Source of the DNA: Magnetospirillum sp. 15-1
Lineage (GTDB): Bacteria; Pseudomonadota; Alphaproteobacteria; Rhodospirillales; Magnetospirillaceae
Direction: 5' to 3'
Assembly: GCF_900184795.1 (NCBI RefSeq)
Contig: NZ_FXXN01000025.1
Coordinates: 70,538-134,537 of the forward strand
DNA length: 64,000 nucleotides
Shown here: piece after piece, positions 43,742 to 57,595 of the stretch
How the letters are laid out: the number at the start of each line of letters is the position of its first letter
Position numbering within the stretch: position 1 is the first letter of the stretch
Notes under the pieces: model-generated
What the model saw: the letters and a program-made list of their open reading frames with translations, nothing else
Told to the model about the DNA's origin: nothing
Databases searched by the model: none
Program-made: the position numbers and the translations under genes

Positions 43742-44703
43742 ACCCCTCCGATATCGTCATCACCGCCGACGACCGTCCCGGCGTCCACCGGGCGCCGCGC
43801 CAGATTTCGGCCAAGCGCCAGACGGCGACGGCCGCCGCGACGGCTGCCCCGGCTCGGCCCAAGGCCAAGCGCCGCCTGCCGCGCCTGCGCCTCGACATGA
43901 CCCCGCTGCAGAAGCTGGCCGGTGCCGGCCTGCTGGTCACCGCCGTCATGGTGAGCGGGCTGGCCCTGTGGCATTCGGGCAAGCCGCAGCGTCTGGTGCG
44001 CGATACCGGCATGGCGTTCCTGAATTCCACCGCCGAGGCCGGCTTCCAGGTGGCCGACATCACCGTTTCGGGCCGCCGCCGCACCCCGGCCGAACAGTTG
44101 GTCTCGGCGCTCGGCGCCCGTTACGGCGATCCCATCCTGGGCGTCGACATCGCCGCCGCCAGGGCGCGGGTCGAGGCGCTGCCCAGCGTGCGCGCCGCCG
44201 CCATCGAGCGTCGCCTGCCCGGCGCCCTGCACCTGTCCATCGTCGAGCGCCAGCCGGTGGCCCTGTGGCAGACCGACAGCAGCTTCGTGCTGGTGGACCG
44301 CGACGGCCACAACATCCCCGGCGCCATCGAGGGCTTCGAGGACCTGCCCCTGGTGGTCGGCGACGGCGCGCCGGCTCGCACCGACGAGCTGTTCGCCCTG
44401 CTGGCCACCGAGCCCGAACTGGCCGCCCGGGTCAAGGCGGCCGTCCGGGTGGGCAACCGCCGCTGGAACATCAAGCTGGACGACGTGGAGAAGGGCCTGG
44501 AGGCCCGCCTGCCCGAACTGGACACCGAAGCCGCGTGGCACCGTCTGGCCGAGTTGGAGAAGACCCGCGCCCTGTCGGGCAAGCAGATCACCATGATCGA
44601 CCTGCGCGTTCCCGACCGCATGGTGCTGAAGAGCTCGCGCGAGCCGACGGCGGTCAACACCGCCTCCATCGCGCCGCCCACCGCCATGGCAAGGGAGCGC
44701 TGA
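43732..44703 (+). CDS. ftsQ: Cell division protein FtsQ (DivIB)
   Basis: 323 residues. A basic, Ala-rich cytoplasmic N-terminus of about 60 residues is followed by one membrane helix ('LAGAGLLVTAVMVSGLALW'), the POTRA domain ('FQVADITVSGRRRTPAEQLV', 'GDPILGVDIAAARARVEALP', 'RAAAIERRLPGALHLSIVER') and a beta domain ('NIKLDDVEKGLEARLPELD'). FtsQ binds FtsL/FtsB and recruits late division proteins. GAGGAGG lies upstream, inside ddl. Confidence 0.95.
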   Translation: MRLNPSDIVITADDRPGVHRAPRQISAKRQTATAAATAAPARPKAKRRLPRLRLDMTPLQKLAGAGLLVTAVMVSGLALWHSGKPQRLVRDTGMAFLNSTAEAGFQVADITVSGRRRTPAEQLVSALGARYGDPILGVDIAAARARVEALPSVRAAAIERRLPGALHLSIVERQPVALWQTDSSFVLVDRDGHNIPGAIEGFEDLPLVVGDGAPARTDELFALLATEPELAARVKAAVRVGNRRWNIKLDDVEKGLEARLPELDTEAAWHRLAELEKTRALSGKQITMIDLRVPDRMVLKSSREPTAVNTASIAPPTAMARER

Positions 44704-44705
44704 GC

Positions 44706-45950
44706 ATGGCGGCAAGGAATGGCCTCGTCGCGGCGCTGGACGTGGGCACCACCAAGGTGTGCTGCTTCATCGCCAAGATTCAGGATGACGGCTCGCCCCG
44801 CATGGTGGGCATCGGCCATCAGGTGGCGCGTGGCATGCGCAACGGCGCCGTGGTGGACATGGAGGAGCTGGAAACCTCGATCCGCGCCGCCGTCGAGGCC
44901 GCCGAGGAAATGGCCAACGATCAGGTCCGCGCCGTCGCCATCAACATCTCGGGCGGCCATCCCGGCTCGGCCAACGTCAAGGTCGAGGTGGCCATGAACG
45001 GCCACGCCGTCAACGAGACCGATATCCGCCGCATGCTCGAGCACGGCCGCGCCCATCACGAAAGCCCCGACCGCGAACTGATCCATGCCATTCCGGTGGA
45101 CTACACCATCGACGGCAACGAAGGCATCAGGGACCCGCGCGGCATGTTCGGCGACCGCTTAGGGGTGGCCATCCACGTCATCGCCGCCGGTATCGGCCCG
45201 GTGCGCAACCTGTCCACCGTGGTCAACCGCTGCCACCTCGACATCGAGGCCCGCGTGGTCAGCCCCTACGCCTCGGGCCTGGCCTGCCTGGTGGAGGACG
45301 AAAAGGAACTGGGCGTCACCTGCATCGACATGGGCGGCGGCACCACCTCCATCGCCGTGTTCCTGGGCGGCCAGCTCGTTCATACCGACGTCATCGCGGT
45401 GGGTGGCGCCCACGTCACCAGCGACATCGCCCGCGGCCTGTCCACCCCGGTGGTGCATGCCGAGCGGCTGAAGACCCTGTACGGCTCGGTGATTCCCTCG
45501 GCCTCGGACGACCGCGAAATCCTGAAGGTGCCCCTGGTCGGCGAGGACGAGGACGGCGCCTCCAATCAGGTGCCGCGCTCCATGCTGATCCAGATCATCC
45601 AGCCCCGGCTGGAGGAGACCTTCGAACTGGTGCGCTCGCATCTGGAGCAGGGCGGCTTCGACAAGCTGGCCGGGCGCCGCGTGGTGCTGACCGGCGGCGC
45701 CAGCCAGATGCAGGGCGCCCGCGATCTGGCCGGCATGGTGCTGGACAAGCAGGTGCGGCTCGGCAAGCCCATGGGGCTGCACGGCCTGCCCGAGGCCACC
45801 GGCGGCCCCGCCTTTTCAACCTGTGCCGGATTGATCCGCTACGCCCTGGTCCATGCGCCCGCGCCGTCGCGCGGAAAAAGGGCCGGGACGCGCGGCGAGG
45901 GTGCGTCGGGCTGGGGCCGCGTCGGCTCCTGGCTCAAGCGGAATTTCTGA
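44706..45950 (+). CDS. ftsA: Cell division protein FtsA
   Basis: 414 residues, actin-fold ATPase. '[20 protein letters not shown]' is phosphate-1, the SHS2/1C domain covers about 85-165, '[20 protein letters not shown]' is phosphate-2, '[20 protein letters not shown]' the adenosine loop, and the C-terminus '[13 protein letters not shown]' is the membrane-targeting amphipathic helix. It tethers FtsZ to the inner membrane. It starts 2 bases after the ftsQ stop. Confidence 0.97.
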   Translation: MAARNGLVAALDVGTTKVCCFIAKIQDDGSPRMVGIGHQVARGMRNGAVVDMEELETSIRAAVEAAEEMANDQVRAVAINISGGHPGSANVKVEVAMNGHAVNETDIRRMLEHGRAHHESPDRELIHAIPVDYTIDGNEGIRDPRGMFGDRLGVAIHVIAAGIGPVRNLSTVVNRCHLDIEARVVSPYASGLACLVEDEKELGVTCIDMGGGTTSIAVFLGGQLVHTDVIAVGGAHVTSDIARGLSTPVVHAERLKTLYGSVIPSASDDREILKVPLVGEDEDGASNQVPRSMLIQIIQPRLEETFELVRSHLEQGGFDKLAGRRVVLTGGASQMQGARDLAGMVLDKQVRLGKPMGLHGLPEATGGPAFSTCAGLIRYALVHAPAPSRGKRAGTRGEGASGWGRVGSWLKRNF

Positions 45951-46018
45951 GTTTTAGCGGATTTTACGAGTTCAACGGGCCGGCAACGAATCGGCCACAC
46001 AGCGCGGAGGACCTGGAC

Positions 46019-47677
46019 ATGCTGACTTTCCTTCCCGGAGCTCACCAAGAGCTCAAGCCTCGAATCACCGTGGTGGGCGTGGGTGGTGCCGGCGGCAACG
46101 CCGTCAACAACATGATTCTGTCGCGGCTTGAAGGCGTCGAGTTCATCGTCGCCAACACCGATTCCCAGTCGCTCGGCCAAAGCCGCACCGAACGGCGCAT
46201 CCAGCTGGGCAATCAGGTGACGCAGGGGTTGGGCGCCGGTTCGCGTCCCGACATCGGCCGCGCCGCCGCCGAGGAAAGCCTCGAGGAAATCCTCGGCCAG
46301 ATCGGCGGGGCCAACATGGTGTTCATCACCGCCGGCATGGGCGGCGGCACCGGCTCGGGCGCCGCTCCGGTCATCGCGCGGGCCGCGCGTGAGCAGGGCA
46401 TCCTGACGGTCGGCGTGGTGACCAAGCCCTTCCACTTCGAAGGCGCGCACCGCATGCGCACAGCAGAGGGCGCCATCGAGGAACTGCAGCAGTTCGTCGA
46501 CACCCTGATCATCATCCCGAACCAGAACCTGTTCCGCGTCGCCACCGAGCGCACCACCTTCGCCGATGCCTTCAAGATGGCCGACGACGTGCTGTATTCC
46601 GGCGTGCGCGGCGTTACCGACCTGATGATCATGCCCGGCCTGATCAACCTGGACTTCGCCGACATCCGCACCGTGATGAGCGAGATGGGCAAGGCCATGA
46701 TGGGCACCGGCGAGGCCGAGGGCGACAAGCGCGCCATCGACGCCGCCGAGGCCGCCATCTCCAACCCGCTGCTCGACGACACCTCCATGAAGGGGGCGCG
46801 CGGCGTGCTGATCAACATCACCGGCGGCATGGACATGACCCTGTTCGAGGTCGACGAGGCCGCCAACCGCATCCGCGACGAGGTCGATCCCGACGCCAAC
46901 ATCATCTTCGGCTCGACCTTCGACGAGAAGCTGAACGGCAAGATGCGGGTCTCGGTGGTCGCCACCGGCATCGCCTCGGAAGCCGCCGCCCAAGCAAAGC
47001 CCACCGTCATTTCGCTGGTCACTCCCGCCGCCCCGGCTCCCCGTCCCGAAGTGGCGCGTCCCGCCGCCGCCCAGGCCCAGGCGCCGTTCTTCCGGCCGCA
47101 GGCCCAGCCGGCCGCCGCCCAGTCCGCCGCAGCCATGTCGGCTCCGGTCATGTCGGCTCCGGCCATGTCGGCTCCGGCCATGTCGGCGCCGGCCGCCACC
47201 GCCCATGCGCATCAGCCGGCTCACCGTCCCGCGGTGGCCGCCCAGCTCCAGCCCGAACTGGATATCGGGCGTCCCGAGCAGATGATGAGGGCCGAGCCCA
47301 TGGTGCGCGGCGAAGCCCGCCACGAGCCCGAACTGCGGCTCGAGTCGGACATGCGGGCCGAGCAGCCCGAGATGGAGGCCCGCCACGAGCCGGTCCTCGG
47401 CCGTCCGCAGCCCGAGATGAAGGACCTGCACAAGGCGCTGTCCGAGATCAGCGAAGCCGCCTCCGCCCCGACCCTGGCGCCGCAGCCGCCCCAGGAGACC
47501 CGGCGCATGGGCGGTCTGCTCGACCGTCTGGTCAACCGTCACCGCGCCCCGGCCCAGCCGGCGCCCCAGCCCCAGCCGCAGCCCCAGCCGCGCATGGAGG
47601 CCCGGCGCGAGCCCACCGCCAGCCGGGCGGGCGAGGACCTGGACATTCCGGCCTTCCTGCGCCGCCAGGCCAACTGA
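46019..47677 (+). CDS. ftsZ: Cell division GTPase FtsZ with extended C-terminal linker
   Basis: 552 residues. The tubulin-like core (about 1-325) has '[15 protein letters not shown]', the signature '[18 protein letters not shown]', and '[17 protein letters not shown]'. The linker from about 330 to 535 is long and rich in Ala, Pro, Gln, Met and Glu, including a tandem MSAPA repeat. The C-terminal peptide '[12 protein letters not shown]' is the usual FtsA/EzrA-binding tip. MipZ in this window should be its inhibitor. GCGGAGGAC precedes the ATG; a small GGCCG/CGGCC hairpin lies at 45979-45997 before the gene. Confidence 0.98.
   Translation: MLTFLPGAHQELKPRITVVGVGGAGGNAVNNMILSRLEGVEFIVANTDSQSLGQSRTERRIQLGNQVTQGLGAGSRPDIGRAAAEESLEEILGQIGGANMVFITAGMGGGTGSGAAPVIARAAREQGILTVGVVTKPFHFEGAHRMRTAEGAIEELQQFVDTLIIIPNQNLFRVATERTTFADAFKMADDVLYSGVRGVTDLMIMPGLINLDFADIRTVMSEMGKAMMGTGEAEGDKRAIDAAEAAISNPLLDDTSMKGARGVLINITGGMDMTLFEVDEAANRIRDEVDPDANIIFGSTFDEKLNGKMRVSVVATGIASEAAAQAKPTVISLVTPAAPAPRPEVARPAAAQAQAPFFRPQAQPAAAQSAAAMSAPVMSAPAMSAPAMSAPAATAHAHQPAHRPAVAAQLQPELDIGRPEQMMRAEPMVRGEARHEPELRLESDMRAEQPEMEARHEPVLGRPQPEMKDLHKALSEISEAASAPTLAPQPPQETRRMGGLLDRLVNRHRAPAQPAPQPQPQPQPRMEARREPTASRAGEDLDIPAFLRRQAN
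47135..47194 (+). repeat. Tandem 15-bp repeat inside ftsZ (MSAP-A/V x4)
   Basis: Four consecutive in-frame 15-bp units with near-identical sequence: ATGTCGGCTCCGGTC, two of ATGTCGGCTCCGGCC and ATGTCGGCGCCGGCC. They encode [20 protein letters not shown] in the disordered linker. Such an array can change in unit number by slippage. Confidence 0.95.
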
Positions 47678-47687
47678 CCTACTGATC

Positions 47688-47766
47688 GCGGAAGAGGGGC
47701 TTCCCCCTTTTCCGCCCGCGCTGTAAGACTTGGGCCCGACCGGTTCACCGGACGGGCCCTCTTTTT
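47688..47766 (+). terminator. Terminator of the dcw operon, after ftsZ
   Basis: Two hairpins follow the stop. The first is GCGGAAGAGGGG (47688-47699) with CCCCTTTTCCGC (47704-47715). The second, stronger, is GGGCCCG-A-CCGG (from 47732) with CCGG-A-CGGGCCC (to 47759) followed by TCTTTTTTG. The second is a classic intrinsic terminator. Confidence 0.9.
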
Positions 47767-47956
47767 TGTTTCACGCCAAACGGCTCAAGGCCGCCAGCGA
47801 TTGTTTCACGATCCTGGAGTGAGTGTAACATTTGGCAATAATGATTGATTTGAGCCCTGGACTCCGTGCTGCTACACCTTTCACCATCAAGATGAAGGAT
47901 CGCCAAACGCCATACGACACAAGCGGCGCGGCGAGCCAGGAGACAGGGGATTTAGC

Positions 47957-48934
47957 GTGAGTCAGATCGTCACCAATCTGCGTCCCGAAGCCAAGCCCTC
48001 CTCCGAATCCATGCGTCAGCGGACCTTGAAGAGCGCCATCGGCTGCACCGGCATCGGCCTGCATTCCGGCGCCAAGGTGACCATGGTCCTGCATCCCGCC
48101 GAGGCCGGCACCGGCATCCGCTTCCGCCGCGTCGACATCGCCGGCGGCGGCGCCATCGTCCCGGCCCTGTGGTCGTCGGTGGGCGACACCCGCATGAACA
48201 CCTGCCTGAAGAACGAGGCCGGCGTGGTGGTCGGCACCGTCGAACACCTGATGAGCGCCCTGGCCGGCATGCAGATCGACAATTGCCTGATCGAGATCAA
48301 CGGCCCGGAAGTGCCGGTGATGGACGGTTCGGCCGCCCCCTTCCTGTTCCTCATCGAATGCGCCGGCGTGGTCGAGCAGAACGCTCCCCGTCAGGCCATC
48401 AGGATCCTCAAGCGCGTGACGATCAAGGACGGCGAGCGCGTCGCCTCGCTGACCCCGTCCTCGGGCTTCTCGGTGCGCTTCGAGATCGATTTCGGCGCCT
48501 CGGCCATCTCGCGCCAGGAATTCTTCGTCAACCTGTCGCGCGGCACCTTCAAGGCGGAAATCTCCCGCGCGCGGACCTTCGGGTTCGAGCAGGAAGTGGC
48601 CATGCTGCGCTCCCACGGTCTGGCCCGCGGCGGTTCGCTGGACAACGCGGTGGTGATCGACAGCACCGGCACCAAGGTGCTCAATGACGACGGCCTGCGC
48701 TATCAGGATGAATTCGTCCGTCACAAGGTGCTGGACGCGGTGGGCGACCTCTATCTGGCCGGCGCCCCCCTGCTGGGCCATTATCACGGCGTGCGCGCCG
48801 GTCATGCCGTCACCAATCAGTTGCTGCGCGCCCTGTTCGCCGACAGCAGCGCCTGGGAACTGACCTCCATCGCCCCCGGCTCGGCCGCCGCGCCGTTCGC
48901 CGCCGCGCCGCTGGCCCTCGCCGCCAACGGCTGA
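47957..48934 (+). CDS. lpxC: UDP-3-O-acyl-N-acetylglucosamine deacetylase LpxC
   Basis: 325 residues. Start GTG 47957 follows AGGAGACAGGGG. '[20 protein letters not shown]' is the N-terminal domain; '[20 protein letters not shown]', '[13 protein letters not shown]' and '[20 protein letters not shown]', '[14 protein letters not shown]' contain the zinc His/Asp ligands and catalytic His. It is the committed step of lipid A synthesis. The 240-base gap before it follows the ftsZ terminator, so it should have its own promoter, which I could not locate. Confidence 0.97.
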   Translation: MSQIVTNLRPEAKPSSESMRQRTLKSAIGCTGIGLHSGAKVTMVLHPAEAGTGIRFRRVDIAGGGAIVPALWSSVGDTRMNTCLKNEAGVVVGTVEHLMSALAGMQIDNCLIEINGPEVPVMDGSAAPFLFLIECAGVVEQNAPRQAIRILKRVTIKDGERVASLTPSSGFSVRFEIDFGASAISRQEFFVNLSRGTFKAEISRARTFGFEQEVAMLRSHGLARGGSLDNAVVIDSTGTKVLNDDGLRYQDEFVRHKVLDAVGDLYLAGAPLLGHYHGVRAGHAVTNQLLRALFADSSAWELTSIAPGSAAAPFAAAPLALAANG

Positions 48935-48955
48935 AGAGTTTACGACCCCCAATGG

Positions 48956-48988
48956 CCCTCTCCGCTTCGTGGTGGAGAGGGTTTTTTT
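48956..48988 (+). terminator. Rho-independent terminator after lpxC
   Basis: CCCTCTCC (48956-48963) pairs with GGAGAGGG (48974-48981) and is followed by seven Ts. Typical intrinsic terminator, just ahead of the bamD promoter. Confidence 0.92.
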
Positions 48989-49000
48989 GCGGCTGGAAGC

Positions 49001-49009
49001 TGCTATAGT
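49001..49009 (+). promoter_or_regulatory. Extended -10 promoter for bamD
   Basis: TGCTATAGT is an extended -10 (TGn plus TATAGT at 49004-49009), 37 bases before the bamD ATG. The -35 region falls on the terminator T-tract and is poor, as expected for an extended -10 promoter. Confidence 0.5.
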
Positions 49010-49046
49010 GCGGGCCGTTCCTGTCCTGTCCACGCAAAGAGCCTCC

Positions 49047-49955
49047 ATGCGCCATCGCTCAGCCACCTCCCGTTTCCTGCCGGCCCTCGCCCTGTCGGCG
49101 GCCCTGGCCACCGGATTGGGGGCATGCAGCGAGAAGAAGCCCGAATATGTCGAGCGCCCGGTGGAGGAGCTCTACAACGAGGCCATGGATCTGGTCGACG
49201 CCAACGAATACTACAAGGCCGCCCAACTGTTCGACGAGGTGGACCGCCAGCATCCCTATTCGGTGTGGGCGACCAAGGCGCAGTTGATGAGCGCCTATGC
49301 GCTGTACGAACGCAACAAGTACGACGACGCCATCGTCGCCCTGGACCGCTTCATCCAGTTGCATCCGGGCAACAAGAGCATCGCCTACGGCTACTACCTC
49401 AAGGGCCTGTGCTATTACGAGCAGATCGCCGATGTGGGCCGCGACCAGAAGCTCACCGAGCAGGCGCTGAAGATCCTGCAGGAAGTGGTCGACCGCTTCC
49501 CCACCACGCCCTATGCCCGCGACGCCATGCTGAAGATCGACCTCGCCCGCGACCATATCGCCGGCAAGGAAATGAATGTCGGCCGCTACTACCAGCACCT
49601 CGAACACCATCTGGCGGCGCTCAACCGGTTCAAGCTGGTGGCCGAGCAGTACCAGACCACTACCCACGTGCCCGAGGCGCTGTATCGCATGGTGGAAATC
49701 TACACCGCCCTGGGCCTGGACCAGGAGGCGGCGCGCGCCGCGGCGGTGCTGGGCCACAATTTCCCCGGCAGCGAGTGGTACGAAGACGCCTACACCATGG
49801 TCGAGCACGGCAACATCAACCCGTCGGGCGCCTCGAAGAAGGGTTGGACCGACTCGCTGTCCTTCTGGTCCGACGACAAAGCCAAGCCCAAGCCCAAGGC
49901 CGACGATCCCGCCAAGACCAGCGGCGGCTGGTTCAACTGGGCCAAGTTCTGGTAG
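49047..49955 (+). CDS. bamD: Outer membrane assembly lipoprotein BamD
   Basis: 302 residues from ATG 49047. A lipoprotein signal ends in the lipobox 'LGAC' (Cys near residue 26). TPR-type repeats follow: 'ELYNEAMDLVDANEYYKAAQ', 'FDEVDRQHPYSVWATKAQLM', 'YYLKGLCYYEQIADVGRDQK', 'DRFPTTPYARDAMLKIDLAR'. These match BamD, which with BamA inserts barrel proteins in the outer membrane. A charged Lys/Pro tail follows residue 265. recN starts directly after the stop. Confidence 0.95.
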   Translation: MRHRSATSRFLPALALSAALATGLGACSEKKPEYVERPVEELYNEAMDLVDANEYYKAAQLFDEVDRQHPYSVWATKAQLMSAYALYERNKYDDAIVALDRFIQLHPGNKSIAYGYYLKGLCYYEQIADVGRDQKLTEQALKILQEVVDRFPTTPYARDAMLKIDLARDHIAGKEMNVGRYYQHLEHHLAALNRFKLVAEQYQTTTHVPEALYRMVEIYTALGLDQEAARAAAVLGHNFPGSEWYEDAYTMVEHGNINPSGASKKGWTDSLSFWSDDKAKPKPKADDPAKTSGGWFNWAKFW

Positions 49956-51617
49956 ATGCTGACCGCGCTGTCGATCCGCGACGTCGTCCTGATCGAGCGG
50001 CTTGATCTCTCCTTCGACGGGGGATTGTCGGTGTTCACCGGCGAGACCGGCGCCGGCAAATCCATCTTGCTGGACTCCCTGGGGCTGGCCTTGGGAGCCC
50101 GCGCCGAATCCGGTCTGGTCCGCCATGGCACCGCCCAGGCGGTGGTGACCGCCGAGTTCGATCCCCCCGCCAACCACCCCGCCCGCACCTTGCTGGCCGA
50201 ACAGGACATGGAGGCCGCCGAAGGGCCGCTGCTGCTCCGCCGGGTGCTGACCGCCGACGGCCGGTCGCGCGCCTATGTCAACGACCAGCCGGTCAGCGTC
50301 GGGCTGCTGCGCAAGGTCGGCGACGAGCTGGTGGAGATTCACGGCCAGTTCGAAAGCCACGGCCTGCTGGATTCCGCCACCCATCTGGGCGTGCTGGATT
50401 CCTTCGCCGGGCAGGCCGAAATCCGCACCGCCCTCGCCGGCGCCTGGACCACCTGGCGCGACGCCGCCCGCGCCCGCGCCGAGGCCGAGGCCGATCTGGC
50501 CCGTGCCAAGGCGGAGGAGGAGCACCTGCGGCAGGTGCACGAGGACCTCGCCGCCTTGGCCCCCAAGCCGGGGGAGGAGGCGGAACTGGCCGCCAGCCGC
50601 GCCGTGATGATGCATGGCGAGAAGCTGCTCGAGGCCATGAACGCCGCCCAGGGCGCCCTGACCCACAAGGGTGAGGTGGAGGCGTCCTTGCGCTCCGCCG
50701 CCCGTGCCCTGGAGCGCGTCGCCGAGAAGGCCGAGGGCAAGCTGGACCCGGTGATCGCCGCCCTGGACCGCGCCGCCCAGGAAGCCTCGGAGGCCACCAA
50801 CCTGCTGGAGCGCGCCTCCGCCGAGATCGACCTCGATCCCCGCCATCTGGAAAAGGTCGAGGAGCGGCTGTTCGCCCTGCGCGCCGCCGCCCGCAAGCAT
50901 CAGTTGGCCGTCGACGAACTGCCGCTGCTGCTCGACCGCCTGGGTCGCCAACTGGCCCAGCTGGAAGGCGGCGGCGACGGCCTCGCCCGGCTGGCCCGCG
51001 CCGAACAGGCGGCCCGCACCGCCTATCTGGAACAGGCCCGCGCCCTGTCCAAGGCCCGCCTTGGCGCCGCCGCCCGGCTGGACAAGGCGGTGGCCGCCGA
51101 ACTGCCGCCCCTGAAGCTGGACAAGGCCCGCTTCCAGACCCGCGTCACCCAGGTGGACGAGGCCCAATGGGGGCCTTCCGGCCTGGATCAGGTCGGCTTC
51201 GAGGTCGCCACCAATCCCGGCTCGGCTCCCGGTCCGTTGGGCAAGATCGCCTCGGGCGGTGAGCTGTCACGCTTCATGCTGGCCCTGAAAGTAGTGCTGG
51301 CCCGCATTTCCTCGACGCCGACCATCGTCTTCGACGAGGTGGATTCCGGCATCGGCGGCGCCGTGGCCGCCGCCGTCGGCGAGCGCCTGGGCCGTCTGGC
51401 CGAGTCCTTGCAAATCCTGGTGGTCACCCATTCCCCCCAAGTGGCGGCCAGGGGCGGCCACCACTACCGCGTCGCCAAGGCCGAAGCGGCCGGCAAGGTC
51501 GCCACCGGCGTCGAACGCCTGTCGCCCGAAGCGCGGCGCGAGGAAGTCGCCCGCATGCTGTCGGGCGAGGTCATCACCGACCACGCCCGCGCCGCCGCCG
51601 ATGCGCTGATGGTGTGA
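49956..51617 (+). CDS. recN: DNA repair protein RecN
   Basis: 553 residues, SMC-like ABC ATPase. 'MLTALSIRDVVLIERLDLSF' and Walker A 'FTGETGAGKSILLDSLGLAL' at the N-terminus, 'VEIHGQFESHGLL' (Q-loop region), central coiled coils rich in Ala/Glu/Arg, signature 'KIASGGELSRFMLALKVVL' and Walker B 'PTIVFDEVDSGIGGAVAAAV'. It helps recombinational repair of double-strand breaks. Directly abuts bamD. I see no LexA-type box ahead of it in bamD. Confidence 0.96.
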   Translation: MLTALSIRDVVLIERLDLSFDGGLSVFTGETGAGKSILLDSLGLALGARAESGLVRHGTAQAVVTAEFDPPANHPARTLLAEQDMEAAEGPLLLRRVLTADGRSRAYVNDQPVSVGLLRKVGDELVEIHGQFESHGLLDSATHLGVLDSFAGQAEIRTALAGAWTTWRDAARARAEAEADLARAKAEEEHLRQVHEDLAALAPKPGEEAELAASRAVMMHGEKLLEAMNAAQGALTHKGEVEASLRSAARALERVAEKAEGKLDPVIAALDRAAQEASEATNLLERASAEIDLDPRHLEKVEERLFALRAAARKHQLAVDELPLLLDRLGRQLAQLEGGGDGLARLARAEQAARTAYLEQARALSKARLGAAARLDKAVAAELPPLKLDKARFQTRVTQVDEAQWGPSGLDQVGFEVATNPGSAPGPLGKIASGGELSRFMLALKVVLARISSTPTIVFDEVDSGIGGAVAAAVGERLGRLAESLQILVVTHSPQVAARGGHHYRVAKAEAAGKVATGVERLSPEARREEVARMLSGEVITDHARAAADALMV

Positions 51618-51619
51618 AT

Positions 51620-51651
51620 GGCGCGACGTAAATGTGTCGCGCCCTGACACA
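51620..51651. terminator. Nested inverted repeats after recN
   Basis: GGCGCGAC (51620-51627) pairs with GTCGCGCC (51636-51643); alternatively TGTGTC (51633-51638) pairs with GACACA (51646-51651). The first begins 3 bases after the recN stop. There is no T-tract, so this may be a weak terminator or two alternative structures. Confidence 0.4.
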
Positions 51652-51814
51652 TCCAATCGATATGTAGCAACGGCATTACAAAAGCTTTCCCCCAGCCTGA
51701 AACCTGTGTATCCCCGAAAAAGATGCACGCAGACGTCGGTGGGCCGATGCCAGCCACGATATACACCCTCGTATGTCTACGTATACACACAACCGCCAGG
51801 ACCAGGGGCCTCTC

Positions 51815-56335
<4,521 letters not shown>

Positions 56336-56373
56336 GTCCAACGCAGCCCCTATTCCCCGTAATTACGCTGAAA

Positions 56374-57051
56374 TCACACCACCAGCCCCTCCCGCAGGGC
56401 GATGGCCGCCAGGGCCACCGGTGTCCTCACCCCCAACTTGTTCATGATGTTCTCGCGGTGCCGGTCCACCGTCTTGACGCTGATCCCCAGAATTCCCGCC
56501 ACCTTCTGGTTGGTGTAGCCCTCGGCCAGCAGTTTCAGCACCTGACGCTCGCGCCCCGAAAGCGGCGCCACCGCGCCGACGGCCGATGCCGGCCCCTCCT
56601 CGCCCATGTCCAGCACCAGACGGGCCGAAGGCGACACGTAACGCCGGCCGGCCACCACCTCGGCGATGGCCATCTCCAGGTCCTGCCAGCCGCCCGCCTT
56701 CAAGGTGTAGGCGTCGGCTCCCAGGGCGAAGGCCCGCTTCATGGTCGCCCCGTCCTGCGTCCCGGTCAGCACGACGATCCGACTGGTCGGGCTGCGCCGC
56801 TTCACCAGGGGAATGATGTCCATCCCATCAAGCCCCGGCATGGAAAGATCCAGGATGATCAGATCGGGCTTGGCGTCGGCGATCAGGCGAATTGCCGCCA
56901 CGCCGTCATCGGCCTCGCCGACCACGTCGATCCACGCCATGCCCTCCAAGGCGCGCCGGATCGCCGTCCGCACAATCCCGTGATCGTCAACCAGCACAGT
57001 CCGAACAGCCGCCCGATCACCATTCATCACCGCCACCAATACCGTGATCAC
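56374..57051 (-). CDS. NarL/FixJ-type response regulator
   Basis: 225 residues. Receiver domain (about 15-130): acidic pair in 'TVLVDDHGIVRTAIRRALE', phospho-Asp in 'LIILDLSMPGLDG', Thr in 'RIVVLTGTQD', Lys in 'AYTLKAGGWQDL'. C-terminal LuxR-type HTH: 'LSGRERQVLKLLAEGYTNQK', 'ILGISVKTVDRHRENIMNKL'. It is a phosphorylation-dependent DNA-binding regulator. Start uncertain: GTG 57051 (GAGGGA upstream) or ATG 57027. No sensor kinase is adjacent, so the partner is unknown. The EAL-like gene lies 38 bases downstream. Confidence 0.92.
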   Translation of the reverse strand: MITVLVAVMNGDRAAVRTVLVDDHGIVRTAIRRALEGMAWIDVVGEADDGVAAIRLIADAKPDLIILDLSMPGLDGMDIIPLVKRRSPTSRIVVLTGTQDGATMKRAFALGADAYTLKAGGWQDLEMAIAEVVAGRRYVSPSARLVLDMGEEGPASAVGAVAPLSGRERQVLKLLAEGYTNQKVAGILGISVKTVDRHRENIMNKLGVRTPVALAAIALREGLVV

Positions 57052-57595
57052 TCAGTCCCTCGGAGAGGATATCACGGCCTTTCAAGGCTTTGGTCGAGAC
57101 CTCAGTATGACATACTGTATATATAGCGAATAATCGATCTATGCCGTAAGTGTTCCCGCGACCAGAACCAACCACTTCGGCAAACCAAACCGCCATGCCG
57201 ACTCATTAGCCCAGACTCTTCGAAGCATGCAATTGGGAGATTCCCCCATTCTTCAGTCACTAACGCTACATCTTCATTTACATTCCAGTCATATTAATTC
57301 GGATAATTACTGCACCACAGAGAAATAACCAGCCAAATCAACGACAATGGCTTCCACACCATCATTTTACGGCCACATACAGCGACATTCGCCATAGACC
57401 TCTTGTGCGGCGCAACAATATGCGCAATGATTCTATTTATATTCTGAATCCAGCCTTTAATCTGACACAACAAGACCCAGTCCCGTGACACTTCGGCACC
57501 GAAAGCCGGCGACAAGCCCTCCGCCCCCCGGCCCGAGGCGCCGAAAGCAGCCAGACCAGTTGCCGTTCCCGCCGCACTCCCGTATACGGTGAAGC
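57052..57595. other. AT-rich gene-free interval
   Basis: 544 bases with much lower GC than the rest, especially 57230-57470. It has a palindromic cluster near 57103-57125 (AGTATGACATACTGTATATA) upstream of the response-regulator gene, which could be a regulator site. A 73-codon minus-strand frame (57294-57515) has no recognisable features and I do not call it. I see no tRNA, repeat or integrase. Confidence 0.6.

Noticed and set aside
57294-57515. 73-codon minus-strand frame in the AT-rich gap
   Set aside because: No Shine-Dalgarno, no family features and it runs across the likely promoter region of the next gene.
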